From Methyloligella sp. (GTDB taxonomy: Bacteria > Pseudomonadota > Alphaproteobacteria > Rhizobiales > HXMU1428-3), in contig BQJJ01000019.1 of assembly GCA_021604645.1 (NCBI GenBank), forward strand, positions 1-32,074: a stretch of 32,074 nt of DNA. Direction: 5' to 3'. A program made the position numbers and the translations under genes. The notes beneath the pieces are model-generated. The model was not told the DNA's origin. It saw nothing but the letters and a program-made list of their open reading frames with translations, and searched no databases. Shown one piece after another: positions 16,901 through 24,297 of the stretch. How positions within the stretch are numbered: position 1 is the stretch's first letter; each line of letters starts with the position of its first letter.

Positions 16901-17634
16901 CTTACCTGGCCTTTGTAGCTGAGCTTCTACCAAGATCTATAGAGCAAGTACTACCGAAAGTAGGCCAAAGAGCTGAGCGACTATTCTCAGTCTCCGGCGG
17001 GGCATCGCTTTTCACTCCATTTAGAAAATTAATCGAGACAACAGCAAAAAATTTAGACTGTCGTTTGCTTCCCTTGCCCCAAGATTATAAAGAGGCAAAG
17101 TCAGCCATTTCACTGGGCGCTTTAGAGATTTTTCATCATCAAAATAAAGCCCCAATGATCAAACAGTCACCAAATGTTATTCTTGTGCCCTTATCTGATG
17201 AGAGCGAAGAAGAAAATGACATGATTTCAGTGGCTGAAAACGGCAAATTGATAGTTATTGAAACAGCAAACACAGATGGTTTGCTACAGAAAAATATCTC
17301 ATCTGTGCAATTAATAGAAACATTGCCAGGTTTTGGCAGTCTGTTAAACGAAGATCCAAAAGCTGTCTATTGTCAAACCTATCTAGATGATCTGGATAGA
17401 GCAACGGCAGATCAATGGTCTATTGCTGCAGCCGAATGGCAAACTTATCTCGATCTTTGCTACCAAACCCTATTAAACATGCCGGTTGAAAAGGCCGAAA
17501 GCGCTGGAAGTGAAGAAACCTCCTCTGTTGGACAAAGCTGGGCCTATAAAACCTTGAAAAAAGAAGAAGCTCAACTCACCATTGGCGAAAAAACCTTCTG
17601 GGTCAGCACCGGCCTCACCCGTTCAACTTTCTAG
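13969..17634 (+). CDS. Large Hsp70/actin-fold ATPase-like protein (1221 aa), function unknown
   Basis: 1221 aa. The N-terminal 460 residues are unfamiliar and beta-rich. Then comes a split Hsp70/actin-type fold: phosphate-1 motif SIDIGSKAIAVA (D470-G472), a connect motif DEITAAS (761-767) resembling NEPTAAA of DnaK, phosphate-2 motif HIDIGSSHASF (D792-G794), and adenosine motif VSGGASLFTPF (G1010-G1011) followed by AKSAISLGALEI, which mirrors the DnaK segment before AIGAA. A charged Ser/Lys/Glu-rich insert (about 600-645, SKRQRSDSAESGK) lies between the first two motifs. The order and spacing suggest a nucleotide-binding protein related in fold to SrfB or DnaK, but I would not assign it to SrfB. 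No membrane segments. It precedes a membrane coiled-coil gene, a likely partner. Confidence 0.75.
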   Translation: MVKKISAHINLASPGEHEFLATVSFEHARSVALRIQEIKLRPGRNEKPYKVPLSLLTWFTEHAAAGRELTREENAQAAEAKLFTNQAVLREQIETFSLKNNFYLEVEITELDQNDESCVRDDQGVMNIEVQLFYGPKAKCSISLEPLKIGTDEHLSFPKNCGAEGRFDLAQATAKSNLGPLDPRTDKRLLLCTVKLSDTWQPIRNSLIERLHIYEGQAEVPSEYIEDEHHYEELYQAFPHAQNKKFPKGAKAFGPLLPSAPKEKRGPWTISLKAPLNDPFWLEMAEIRAANNNQPLRGIVKLIIPEPGGNILVECQFAIQFANEDWLIITDGPAVSAPLLLPVNREKAFWQEDSLAGELTLSVPKIHCPSSQFLSIQYFGFGLSEGPVNIALTPSKKDTEFYNVKPEVTEMSNQQHQLILLNQIALNKKLKAQKAEFKLKCFWPDKQKTETFKINIKQVEKSYSQALSIDIGSKAIAVATINSKSNDDEIITLPLGGHAQSHFLDEAFIPSKISLSGRLENADAESQLDEQNWRTKTHPLSISFSKSSWKSSAIDNRLKKLQRSYDLALPPKMETKAGEKINLKRIFSQVSNSEDPPSSKRQRSDSAESGKTKSAQPLFLSATRKQQAERSESAERDPLETDHFKTGLTSTLNSSWLMSDVLDELYSFYGTYLNLQHEEPQKNDGSQSDEKQKFSKLKKETFLTLTHSANLSATGKRRYKIAGSSTLAKYEQGSFLEMGPMAELLGLTSADQLKNNVLLIDEITAASYHSLKKMAERDQPARAKKVQQIHIDIGSSHASFCAQSGWVGESNALVDTVYAMFELPLGARALELALTKEIRDVLETAIGAGAQVIKQTDLPTSIEEVTAAEKEATEIAYGQNQFLKNLRQALYQSASVKDKAGNDLHIVIGSSEENSHLPLSLDASIEPGSEPISLWHGLRGEQLVCLSSEDKPEDGKEWRIELRLEIDVLAQRVGPLSTYLAFVAELLPRSIEQVLPKVGQRAERLFSVSGGASLFTPFRKLIETTAKNLDCRLLPLPQDYKEAKSAISLGALEIFHHQNKAPMIKQSPNVILVPLSDESEEENDMISVAENGKLIVIETANTDGLLQKNISSVQLIETLPGFGSLLNEDPKAVYCQTYLDDLDRATADQWSIAAAEWQTYLDLCYQTLLNMPVEKAESAGSEETSSVGQSWAYKTLKKEEAQLTIGEKTFWVSTGLTRSTF

Positions 17635-17688
17635 AGTAGGTTGCGTTTATTTGAATTGAGATAGCATAGCCTTTTTAGGTTACATAAC

Positions 17689-17818
17689 GAAGAAGGGAGT
17701 GTTCTACTTCAGAGCACGGACATGACGCCATAGGCGTCCAGCGCCTAGCGCTGCACCTCGTAGTGCGGTTGCTATGTGGGCAACTGAAGCACCAGGAAAG
17801 CCACAGCCCGTGAGAGAG
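17689..17818 (+). repeat. L repeat copy 5 (with embedded S hairpin)
   Basis: CGAAGAAGGGAG, H1 GTGTTCT/AGAGCAC (one mismatch), GGACATGACGCC, H2 GACGCC-ATA-GGCGTC, H3 AGCGC-CTA-GCGCT and CACCTCGTAG. The H4 position is occupied by an S hairpin (17762-17793), and the end box reads GCCCGTGAGAGAGA. It lies between the 1221-aa and 825-aa genes. Confidence 0.9.
17762..17793 (+). repeat. S repeat inside L copy 5
   Basis: Outer stem GTGC/GCAC, inner stem GTTGC/GCAAC, conserved GTGGGCA and CTGAAGC. It replaces hairpin H4 of the host L element. Confidence 0.8.
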
Positions 17819-17825
17819 AGAAAAA

Positions 17826-17847
17826 ACCGTTAATAATCTTATTAACG
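17826..17847. repeat. Perfect inverted repeat after L copy 5
   Basis: CCGTTAATAA and TTATTAACGG pair perfectly over a 2-base loop. The run of A before it would be a U-tract on the minus strand, so it has terminator form only for leftward transcription, although no leftward gene ends here. The rest of 17848-18069 is AT-rich and holds no gene that I can support. Confidence 0.5.
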
Positions 17848-18069
17848 GCCATACACTTGCCTTTTATATCAAGATAATGCGGTTGGTTTGCATGCGAGCG
17901 TGAATTAAGCGACGAAAAGCGTAAAATTTCTAAGCTTTCATATCAACAATCAGTTACAAATGATATAGTCCCAAAAGGGATGTAGTTGTTCATCAAATAA
18001 TCAACGAACAATTCCAACAGCTTGTAAAAATATAGACTTAATAAAATATAGACCGGGGGTTTAGTCTAA

Positions 18070-20547
18070 ATGTCTTTATTGCGCGCACCAGCAATGGTTT
18101 TTGGTGGCTTGATGCGAACGGCTTTGACAAATGAGCGTTTGTTCCTCATGGGTCTAACCAGCTTAGCCCTCTCTTTAGCCTCAGGTTGGACAACCTTTGA
18201 AGGCATGACCAACTTCACCCGTTCTCCCGTGCTGTGTTTTCTCATTACATTTGGCGTCCAAGGTATCATGCTAGTCAGCGCCTGGATGATCGGTGAAACT
18301 TTAGTTCCAGTTAAAAATAAAAATGATGACAAAGAACAAAAAAATCGGCTCGTTCACGCGATTATGGGGCCCCTATCCTTTTTTAAAGTCTGGATGATAT
18401 GGGTTGTCTTTTTCTTTGCCATGGCCATTTCAGTTTTCTTTTCATTTGATAGTTTGTTCAGCTCGATCTTCTCCAATGAAGAACGTCAGCGTGCTGGTGA
18501 AATCAGAGCGCAAAACCAGGTCAGTGGAGTATTAACGGATCTGAAAAAACGAGTTGAGCAACGTAAATTTGAAGCCATCGATAATTTGGTCAGTTCAACA
18601 GGTTGGAAGAATTATAATGACCGTCTTGATCAGATGGGCAAAATCGCCCGCTCCGCACCCGAATTAGTCGAACAACAACTTCTAAATAAACTCCGTGGTG
18701 AGCAAGCAGAAATTGCCCGCCACCAAGAGACATTAGCCCAGGCCAATGGACAAAAGGCTGGGTTCAAATCTCAGCAATTAAAAATAGAACAAAGCATCGC
18801 CCGCCTTCAAGCAGACCGGCCTGGCCTAAGCGCTGAAGTCGATCAGTTACGCCAACAATTGCGAGAAAAACAGCGCCAACTAGATATTAAGCTGGCTGAA
18901 GCCCAGAAAGAATCCAGAGGAATTGGCGCAACAGGTCGCGAAGGCGAGGGGCCAAAATTCAGAGCCATAAAAAAAGAAGAGCGCCGCATCAAAGCTGAGC
19001 GAGATGTAATAAATACCCAAAAAGACTTGGCGTCGACAAGACTGGAGACACTAGATGGTAAAGTCGCTAAACTGACCCAAGAGCTTGAACTCATCAATGG
19101 TGAAGTGGCAAAAATTGAAGGCAAAGCTTCTGTTGCCAAGCAATTCATCGAAGCACAAACCAAGCGCCAGTCAGCGAATATCGTTGAAGACTTATCAGCA
19201 ACTGCGAGTATTGATAGTTTAGATGCAGCAAGAGACCGGTTCCAGCAAGAGCCCAATCAATCAACATTTTTAAACATTCAAAAGAACTGCACAAATTTGC
19301 ATAATGCATTAACAGAGGTTCCAAAAATCGCATCGCAAATTCGCGCGATATCTTGTGAACCAGGTGCTGCCACTGCCACAGTTGCTGCGAGAATTTTCAC
19401 CTTACAAGATGCGCAAAAATCACAAGAAAATAAATGCAGCATTGGCAAAGGTCGCCGCTCAACCAAAATTGATAGCTTATTAAAGTTAGGCCAGCGCTGT
19501 ATCCAACAATCTGGCTTACCAGAAAAAGATGCAAACTCATTCCGGAATATTCTTAGCCGCATTGATTTAAACAGAGATGATAAAGCCAAAAACTTTGTCG
19601 TCACATTAAATGCCTTTGCTGATGGCAACTGGCTTGCTTATTTGGCTCTTGGTCTAGCGATTGCGATTGATAGTCTTGTCTTTATCGCAGGCCTAATCGG
19701 CGCGAAAACCGCGTCTTATGAAAACACAGGCAGCCCTGCTGATGTGATGAAATACGGCCTCGGCATGTCCACAGAGATTTATGGCCACGAACCGGAAGAC
19801 ATTCGAACGAAGAAAATATTCTTCCGCTCGATCAGCGGCCCCTCACCTGAAAAGGGCTACTTAGCCGTGATCGATTTGAAAAACCTGATGACGGAAGAAA
19901 AACAATATGTCACCAAAGTGCTGACAATTGCAGGTGACAATATTAAGCTTGATAGCGTAAACCCCTCTGCCTATCACATAGAAGAAACCTTCTATCAAAA
20001 CCTGGCTCGTCAAGTTTATCTCTGGGATCAGTTTAACAAACCGGCCGTTAAAAAACCAAAACCGATCGCTCGAAAAAATACACCTGAGAATAAGCTGCAA
20101 AACATTCAAAAAGGTTTTGATCTTAATCAATTTGGTCAAGCACCAAAAGGTGCCATTATAAATAAAGGAGAAGTGAGAACCGCCTTTAAGAAAAATGGAC
20201 CAGAAAAGAAATCACTCGGTTTAAACCTGAAATCAACGAATAAAACGACTGATGAAATAGACCCACAAGAAACTGAAGAAGCAGTTCCATCAGTCCCGTT
20301 AGTAACACGTAGTGAAGAAAAAACATCAATCTGGCAAGCTGCTCAAATGCTAAAAGAAAAGCTCTATGGAGCTAATGAAAATAGTGAAAGCCAATCTTCA
20401 GATGAAGATGCGAAAGAAATAGCTAGCAACGAGCCCCAAGATACGTCCTCTACTGCACAGTCAGAATCTGTAAACGAGAACCTAAAAGAAATCATCGCAG
20501 ACACAACCAACGATAACTCAGAAAAAGACGGCACAGACAAAGGGTAA
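18070..20547 (+). CDS. Large membrane protein with long coiled coil, function unknown
   Basis: 825 aa. Three membrane helices near the N-terminus (about 24-40, 54-76 and 102-126) are followed by a long Gln/Lys/Glu/Arg-rich coiled coil (about 135-385, with repeats such as LRQQLREKQRQLDIKLAEAQ), a Cys-containing helical part, a fourth membrane helix (about 520-543, ending VFIAGLIGAK) and a hydrophilic C-terminal tail first basic and proline-containing, then acidic and Ser-rich. With helices at both ends, the coiled coil probably forms one large loop on one side of the inner membrane. I know no named family for it. It is the last gene of the same-strand block with the Hsp70/actin-fold protein, and its stop lies 43 bases from the convergent YdjM-like gene. 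The upstream GGGGG is a weak ribosome binding site. Confidence 0.75.
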   Translation: MSLLRAPAMVFGGLMRTALTNERLFLMGLTSLALSLASGWTTFEGMTNFTRSPVLCFLITFGVQGIMLVSAWMIGETLVPVKNKNDDKEQKNRLVHAIMGPLSFFKVWMIWVVFFFAMAISVFFSFDSLFSSIFSNEERQRAGEIRAQNQVSGVLTDLKKRVEQRKFEAIDNLVSSTGWKNYNDRLDQMGKIARSAPELVEQQLLNKLRGEQAEIARHQETLAQANGQKAGFKSQQLKIEQSIARLQADRPGLSAEVDQLRQQLREKQRQLDIKLAEAQKESRGIGATGREGEGPKFRAIKKEERRIKAERDVINTQKDLASTRLETLDGKVAKLTQELELINGEVAKIEGKASVAKQFIEAQTKRQSANIVEDLSATASIDSLDAARDRFQQEPNQSTFLNIQKNCTNLHNALTEVPKIASQIRAISCEPGAATATVAARIFTLQDAQKSQENKCSIGKGRRSTKIDSLLKLGQRCIQQSGLPEKDANSFRNILSRIDLNRDDKAKNFVVTLNAFADGNWLAYLALGLAIAIDSLVFIAGLIGAKTASYENTGSPADVMKYGLGMSTEIYGHEPEDIRTKKIFFRSISGPSPEKGYLAVIDLKNLMTEEKQYVTKVLTIAGDNIKLDSVNPSAYHIEETFYQNLARQVYLWDQFNKPAVKKPKPIARKNTPENKLQNIQKGFDLNQFGQAPKGAIINKGEVRTAFKKNGPEKKSLGLNLKSTNKTTDEIDPQETEEAVPSVPLVTRSEEKTSIWQAAQMLKEKLYGANENSESQSSDEDAKEIASNEPQDTSSTAQSESVNENLKEIIADTTNDNSEKDGTDKG

Positions 20548-20549
20548 TA

Positions 20550-20579
20550 ACGCGGTTGCTTGTGGGCAATCTAAAGCGT
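20550..20579 (+). repeat. S repeat filling a convergent intergenic space
   Basis: Outer stem ACGC/GCGT, inner stem GGTTGC/GCAATC, conserved GTGGGCA and CTAAAGC. It occupies nearly all of the 43 bases between the stops of two convergent genes. No T-tract on either side, so it is not a standard terminator. Confidence 0.8.
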
Positions 20580-20590
20580 AACTGGTAAAG

Positions 20591-21631
20591 CTATCGTTTA
20601 GGTGAGGGCTCAATGATCATGCGCCAAAGCCGTCCAAATTTTTCACGCGCATTTTCACGGTGAGTTTGATATCGCACATGTTCATCTCGCTCTGCTTCCG
20701 GTCTTAATTCAATTGAAAACAGCGCATTGAGTTCATTCGGAACAAAAGAATAGCGCACATCAATAATGCGATTTGAATTTTTCGGATCAAGCGCAGTAAA
20801 ACCATTACTAAAAAGAATAAACCGCCTTACGTCCCTGGCCTGCTGAGTGTCATTTCCAAGCCAGGGGAAATCCTCATGAGCGTTTAGTTTTGAGACGGAT
20901 GTCCCTTCGTACACTCTTGGCGCTATACCAATCCGCATAGCATCGATAAAAAATTTACCTTCGGTTTCATAAACGCTCTTCCAAACAAGAATGTTTCCAA
21001 AGCTGGGTTTTACCTCAAGTCGAAGTGGCGCATGTCCTCTTAGCGACGCTAAATCTTCAGCAGTTTCACGCGCACTTTGATGTTGCCACCAGCCTGCCCC
21101 TAAATATATGAGTGCCCATGCTAGACCAAGGTGCGCAAAAACCACATTGTTTCGCACGGCAGCCACCACGACAAATAACCCCAATGGTATTGTGAAAAGT
21201 GGATCTATGATTGAAATTATCCGCCAAGAATAGCGCGTTTCATCGAATGGCCAAAGCAACATCGTACCGTATGAAGTTGCCGTATCTAAAAACGCATGAG
21301 TTGCGTAGCCAAGGGAGCAAAAACTTACGGTTTGCCAAAATCGCAGTTGCCACCGTTTCCACAAAATCCCGTGCACTAACAGCGCTACTATGAAACCGCC
21401 AAACGGTATAAAAATGAGAGAATGTGTAAATTGTCGATGGTATGTAAGAAAAAGTAGCGGATCTGTTTTTGAAAAAATCAAGACATCGAGATCCGCAGCC
21501 ATACCACCAACCATTCCCAATAGGCCAGCAAGTAATACAGGATATTTACGGTGAGGGGAGCATTTAGTCGATTTACCCAATGTCGATTGTGGCAATGCGG
21601 CACCCAGCACACCTTGAGTTAGTGGATCCAT
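20591..21631 (-). CDS. Membrane-bound metal-dependent hydrolase, YdjM/YbcI-like
   Basis: 346 aa. The N-terminus MDPLTQGVLGAALPQ and the motifs AADLDVL, HRQFTHSL and THAFLDTATSYGTMLLWPF are those of the PF04307 family (E. coli YdjM, YbcI), in which the His and Asp residues resemble a phospholipase-C-type metal site. About four or five membrane helices lie in the first 190 residues, followed by a soluble C-terminal part of about 150 residues. The usual His of MDPLTHG is Gln here. The family's reaction is not well defined; in E. coli ydjM is LexA-regulated. It is a single leftward gene, convergent with the 825-aa membrane protein. Confidence 0.85.
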   Translation of the reverse strand: MDPLTQGVLGAALPQSTLGKSTKCSPHRKYPVLLAGLLGMVGGMAADLDVLIFSKTDPLLFLTYHRQFTHSLIFIPFGGFIVALLVHGILWKRWQLRFWQTVSFCSLGYATHAFLDTATSYGTMLLWPFDETRYSWRIISIIDPLFTIPLGLFVVVAAVRNNVVFAHLGLAWALIYLGAGWWQHQSARETAEDLASLRGHAPLRLEVKPSFGNILVWKSVYETEGKFFIDAMRIGIAPRVYEGTSVSKLNAHEDFPWLGNDTQQARDVRRFILFSNGFTALDPKNSNRIIDVRYSFVPNELNALFSIELRPEAERDEHVRYQTHRENAREKFGRLWRMIIEPSPKR

Positions 21632-21791
21632 ATCATTCCATGATTTTTTGGCTGACGAATAACAGCGATAGAAACAAAGGATATATTATAACCCTACTTA
21701 GAACCACCCGCAACCAAACCAAGACACGGCGTCATTTCTCTTATATCCACATGTCCGCAATTGGCACATAGCCGAAAAAAAACCATCAATT

Positions 21792-21966
21792 CGAAGAATG
21801 AGCTCAGCTTATTTTAGGCTGAGTGACATGACGAAGCGGCAGCGTAGCCCGGCGCACAAGATCAGCCCGAACGGAGCGAAGCGAGTACGGATAAGCTGAT
21901 CGCAAAAAATGCACCGCCCCTCGGAGGCCTATGAGCTTCAGCTTATAGAATAGCCGTGAGAGAGAG
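21792..21966 (+). repeat. L repeat copy 6 (with nested insert)
   Basis: CGAAGAATGAG, H1 CTCAGC/GCTGAG, TGACATGACG, then GGCGC, an insert of about 50 bases, GCACC, CCCCTCGGAGG, H4 CTATGAGC/GCTTATAG and AATAGCCGTGAGAGA. The insert (21856-21910) sits exactly where the CTA loop of H3 lies in other copies, and is bounded by GATCAG/CTGATC. Confidence 0.9.
21860..21901 (+). repeat. Nested hairpin insert in L copy 6
   Basis: GATCAG (21860-21865) pairs with CTGATC (21896-21901) around CCCGAACGGAGCGAAGCGAG and TACGGATAAG. A close relative with the same boundaries is inserted at the same place in L copy 10 (31300-31342), and the opening CACAAGATCAG recurs at 4984. Confidence 0.75.
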
Positions 21967-21971
21967 AAAAA

Positions 21972-22003
21972 GCGCCGGTTGTTAATGGGCAATCTGAAGG
22001 CGC
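21972..22003 (+). repeat. S repeat after L copy 6
   Basis: Outer stem GCGCC/GGCGC, inner GGTTG/CAATC, conserved ATGGGCA and CTGAAGG. It ends 13 bases before the pyrF stop. Confidence 0.8.
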
Positions 22004-22015
22004 ATCAAAGCACAT

Positions 22016-22702
22016 TTACCCCTCCATCTCATCCTGTATAGCTTGGGCAGCTTCTTGTGGGACTTCGGCTTTAGTAATCGGGCGACCAACAACAATGTAG
22101 TCTGCACCAAAACTAATCGCATCTTTGGGTGTTGTAACCCGGGCTTGATCACCAACCTCTGCCCCGCTTGGGCGAATGCCTGGAGTAACGATTAGGAAGT
22201 CAGGTCCAACAAGTTCACGAATAGCAGCAGCTTCCTGAGCCGAGGCAATAACCCCATCCAGCCCGGCATCAAAAGCAAGCTTAGCGCGGTGCAAAACAAG
22301 GTCTTTAGGAGAGCGCCCCTCAATTCCTTGCTCAATCAAATCAGCCTGCTCAAGATTTGTTAAAACTGTTACACCGAGTAATTTAAGAGAGCTATCCCCG
22401 CGCCCTTTAATGGCAGCTTTAAGAGTTTTGCTATCGCTAACATGAAGCGTTAGAAAGTCAGCGCCCATTAGGGCAATATTGGCCGTCGATTTTTGAACGG
22501 TTGCGCCGATATCAAGAAGTTTGGCATCAACAAAGACTTGATGTCCCTTATGAAGCAATTCTTGAACAAGGTCTTGCCCACCAGCGAACAAAAGTTCGAG
22601 ACCAATTTTATAAAACCGGCAAGCTGGTCCAATTTCTTTAACGCACTCACGCGCTTCTTCAATGGTTGGAAAATCAAGAGCTACAATTAATCGATTATTC
22701 AT
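22016..22702 (-). CDS. pyrF: Orotidine 5'-phosphate decarboxylase
   Basis: 228 aa, normal for the bacterial enzyme. It catalyses the last step of UMP synthesis in the cytosol. The catalytic array is visible as VDAKLLDIGATV (D59, K61, D64), with the first Asp of VALD at D10 and the phosphate-binding region IVTPGIRPSG plus DYIVVGRPI near the C-terminus. The ATG at 22702 is the natural start. The FMN reductase gene lies 33 bases upstream on the same strand, so the two are probably co-transcribed. Linkage to dnaJ/dnaK is common in Rhizobiales-type genomes. Confidence 0.97.
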   Translation of the reverse strand: MNNRLIVALDFPTIEEARECVKEIGPACRFYKIGLELLFAGGQDLVQELLHKGHQVFVDAKLLDIGATVQKSTANIALMGADFLTLHVSDSKTLKAAIKGRGDSSLKLLGVTVLTNLEQADLIEQGIEGRSPKDLVLHRAKLAFDAGLDGVIASAQEAAAIRELVGPDFLIVTPGIRPSGAEVGDQARVTTPKDAISFGADYIVVGRPITKAEVPQEAAQAIQDEMEG

Positions 22703-22735
22703 ATGAAATTTCAGTTCACTTCGTGTTTATTTTCG

Positions 22736-23323
22736 TTAAGCAGATTTCAGTTTAGTGGCTGTTTCAACAAATGCTTTCATCGCGCCACTAAGCATGGCTT
22801 CAGATTGTGGGTTTGATACAGATCCATCTTCACCTAAAACTTCATGGCCTTTACCAACGGCAACGGTCTGCGGTAGCACGTTAACCTGATAGCCATTTAT
22901 CAAAAGAGCTGAAAGCAGTTGAATACCGCGTAAGCCACCCATAAGCCCCATGCTGGTACCACCAATGGCAAAAACCTTTGCCTCTTGCCAGGGTGTACGA
23001 GGGGGCGTTTCGTCAGTCCTTATACGAGACACCCAATCAAGCGTATTCTTCAAAAGAGGTGAAATTGACGAGTTATACTCTGGCGAAGCGATGAAAACAC
23101 CATCATGAGCTTTAGCAAGCTCAGCCAAACGAAGCGCTGCGTCTGGTATACCTGTTTCTTTCTCAAGATCACCACAATAAATAGGCATGTCAAAATCTTT
23201 AAGGTCAATAAACGTAACTTCAGCATCAAATTCAGCCGCCTTTATTGAGGCTGCTTTCGCTAATCGTTTGTTTAAAGATGCACCGCGTTTACTACCGGCA
23301 AAAAATAAGAGTTTAACTGGCAT
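22736..23323 (-). CDS. NADPH-dependent FMN reductase family protein
   Basis: 195 aa flavodoxin-like protein. The N-terminus FAGSKRGASLNKRLAKAA is the FMN phosphate-binding motif GSxRxxSxN, and ASPEYNSSISPLLKNTLDWVSR is the second family signature. GTSMGLMGGLRGI lies near the flavin edge. Members (ChrR, azoreductase and NADPH:quinone reductase types) use NAD(P)H to reduce quinones, chromate or FMN in the cytosol; the natural substrate cannot be told. It is the upstream gene of a probable two-gene unit with pyrF. Confidence 0.9.
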   Translation of the reverse strand: MPVKLLFFAGSKRGASLNKRLAKAASIKAAEFDAEVTFIDLKDFDMPIYCGDLEKETGIPDAALRLAELAKAHDGVFIASPEYNSSISPLLKNTLDWVSRIRTDETPPRTPWQEAKVFAIGGTSMGLMGGLRGIQLLSALLINGYQVNVLPQTVAVGKGHEVLGEDGSVSNPQSEAMLSGAMKAFVETATKLKSA

Positions 23324-23501
23324 GTCAGCCCCCCAAGCTTTATTAATTATTCGCTTCGCCTTTTAATAGCACTAGGGCAACAAAAATCAAATAGACAAGT
23401 TAAAAACTGTTACAGAAAAGCTCTTATCGCCTTATTAGAAGAAAGAACTCTGCTTTTTTCAATCTGAAAAAACAAACAAAATTAAATCAGATTATGAAAT
23501 A

Positions 23502-23596
23502 CGAAGAAGGAGTGACGCCACTTCGGCGTCAGGACATGGTGCAGCGACAGTGTAGTTTGTCATCTGAAGTATAAAAAAGCCATTGCCCGTGAGAGA
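23502..23596 (+). repeat. L repeat copy 7 (short form)
   Basis: CGAAGAAGGAG, H1 TGACGCC/GGCGTCA, GGACATGG, then directly a truncated S hairpin (TAGTTTGTCATCTGAAGTA) and the end box AAAAAGCCATTGCCCGTGAG. H2, H3 and the CCTCGGAGG box are absent, so the element can lose its middle and keep both ends. Confidence 0.88.
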
Positions 23597-23617
23597 GAAA
23601 AAACAAAACGAGCGTTT

Positions 23618-23770
23618 CGAAGAAGGAGTATTGCCCTCTTCGGGCAATAGGACATGACGCCAGAGGCGTCCGGTGCCTAGCGCCGCACAGTGCGGTTGCA
23701 TGTGGGCAACTGAAGCACACTAAAATGTAGGCTCAAACGCTCAGCGTTTGAAATAGCCGTGAGAGAGAGA
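23618..23770 (+). repeat. L repeat copy 8 (with both S and H4)
   Basis: CGAAGAAGGAG, H1 ATTGCCC/GGGCAAT, GGACATGACGCC, H2 GACGCC-AGA-GGCGTC, H3 GGTGC-CTA-GCGCC (one G-T pair), an S hairpin (23690-23718), H4 CAAACGCT/AGCGTTTG, and AATAGCCGTGAGAGA. It follows copy 7 by 21 bases. Confidence 0.9.
23690..23718 (+). repeat. S repeat inside L copy 8
   Basis: Outer stem GTGC/GCAC, inner stem GTTGC/GCAAC, conserved GTGGGCA and CTGAAGC. Here the host element also keeps H4, so S and H4 can coexist. Confidence 0.8.
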
Positions 23771-23771
23771 A

Positions 23772-23792
23772 ACAAAACGAATTTCGTTTTGT
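23772..23792. repeat. Inverted repeat after L copy 8
   Basis: ACAAAACGA and TCGTTTTGT pair perfectly over the 3-base loop ATT. It starts two bases after the end box of L copy 8. Its role is unknown; the remaining bases up to the S element at 23922 hold no gene that I can support. Confidence 0.45.
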
Positions 23793-23900
23793 GATAATTC
23801 ACACATCTATTATTTCCGCTATCTTCTAAATTCAAATCATCAACAGCGCGGGGCAATAAAGCAAAGCGCAAACGAGATAAAAATTTAAACAGAAAAACAA

Positions 23901-23981
23901 GTTCAGTCTGAGCGGAGTTTAGCGCGGATGCTTTGTGGGCATCTGAAGCGCGAGAAGAGAGCGAGCACAGATAAACTGAAC
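23901..23981 (+). repeat. 81-base imperfect hairpin enclosing an S repeat, leader of the cationic protein gene
   Basis: GTTCAGT (23901-23907) pairs with ACTGAAC (23975-23981). Between them is an S hairpin at 23922-23951 with outer stem GCGC/GCGC, inner stem GATGC/GCATC, GTGGGCA and CTGAAGC. It ends nine bases before the GGAG ribosome binding site of the 88-aa gene and is likely in its mRNA leader. Confidence 0.6.
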
Positions 23982-24001
23982 GTCAAAATCGGAGATTTAA
24001 A

Positions 24002-24268
24002 ATGACAACTTTAAAAACAATGATCGTAAGCGCAATCGCAATTCTAACAATCAGCTTCACAGCTCTAACCGCATCAGCCACAGGCGCAAGCGCTGGCGGC
24101 TGGAAAAAACACTACGGCCATAACCACTACTACGGTTATAACTATGGCTACAAATATAAGCGCGGTTACCATGGCCACAAATTCTACAAAAAAGGTCACT
24201 TCAAATTTAAGAAATTCAAAAATGGCCGCAAATTCCGCAGAAACTTCCGCCGCAAGTTCCGCCGTTAG
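24002..24268 (+). CDS. Small secreted cationic His/Tyr/Gly-rich protein
   Basis: 88 aa. The first 25 or so residues form a Sec signal peptide (hydrophobic VSAIAILTISFTALTASA, likely cut after ASA). The mature part is extremely basic and aromatic: GWKKHYGHNHYYGYNYGY, then Lys/Phe-rich FKFKKFKNGRK and a C-terminal RRNFRRKFRR. It has almost no acidic residues. GGAG seven bases before the ATG gives a good ribosome binding site, and a strong terminator follows 30 bases after the stop, so this is a single-gene transcript. No family is recognised; a cell-surface, nucleic-acid- or anion-binding, metal-binding or antimicrobial role are all possible. Confidence 0.75.
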   Translation: MTTLKTMIVSAIAILTISFTALTASATGASAGGWKKHYGHNHYYGYNYGYKYKRGYHGHKFYKKGHFKFKKFKNGRKFRRNFRRKFRR

Positions 24269-24297
24269 GATCTAAAGAACGAAGAGAATAAGAAACA

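Noticed and set aside
13969-17634. Calling the 1221-aa protein SrfB
   Set aside because: It shares only general Hsp70/actin-fold motifs, and the typical SrfC neighbour is absent.
23492-23720. Minus-strand open frames over L copies 7 and 8 (also near 13133-13565, 21804-21992, 31169-31402 and 31663-32010)
   Set aside because: They lie in repeat structure, share similar translations only because the repeats are similar, and lack ribosome binding sites.
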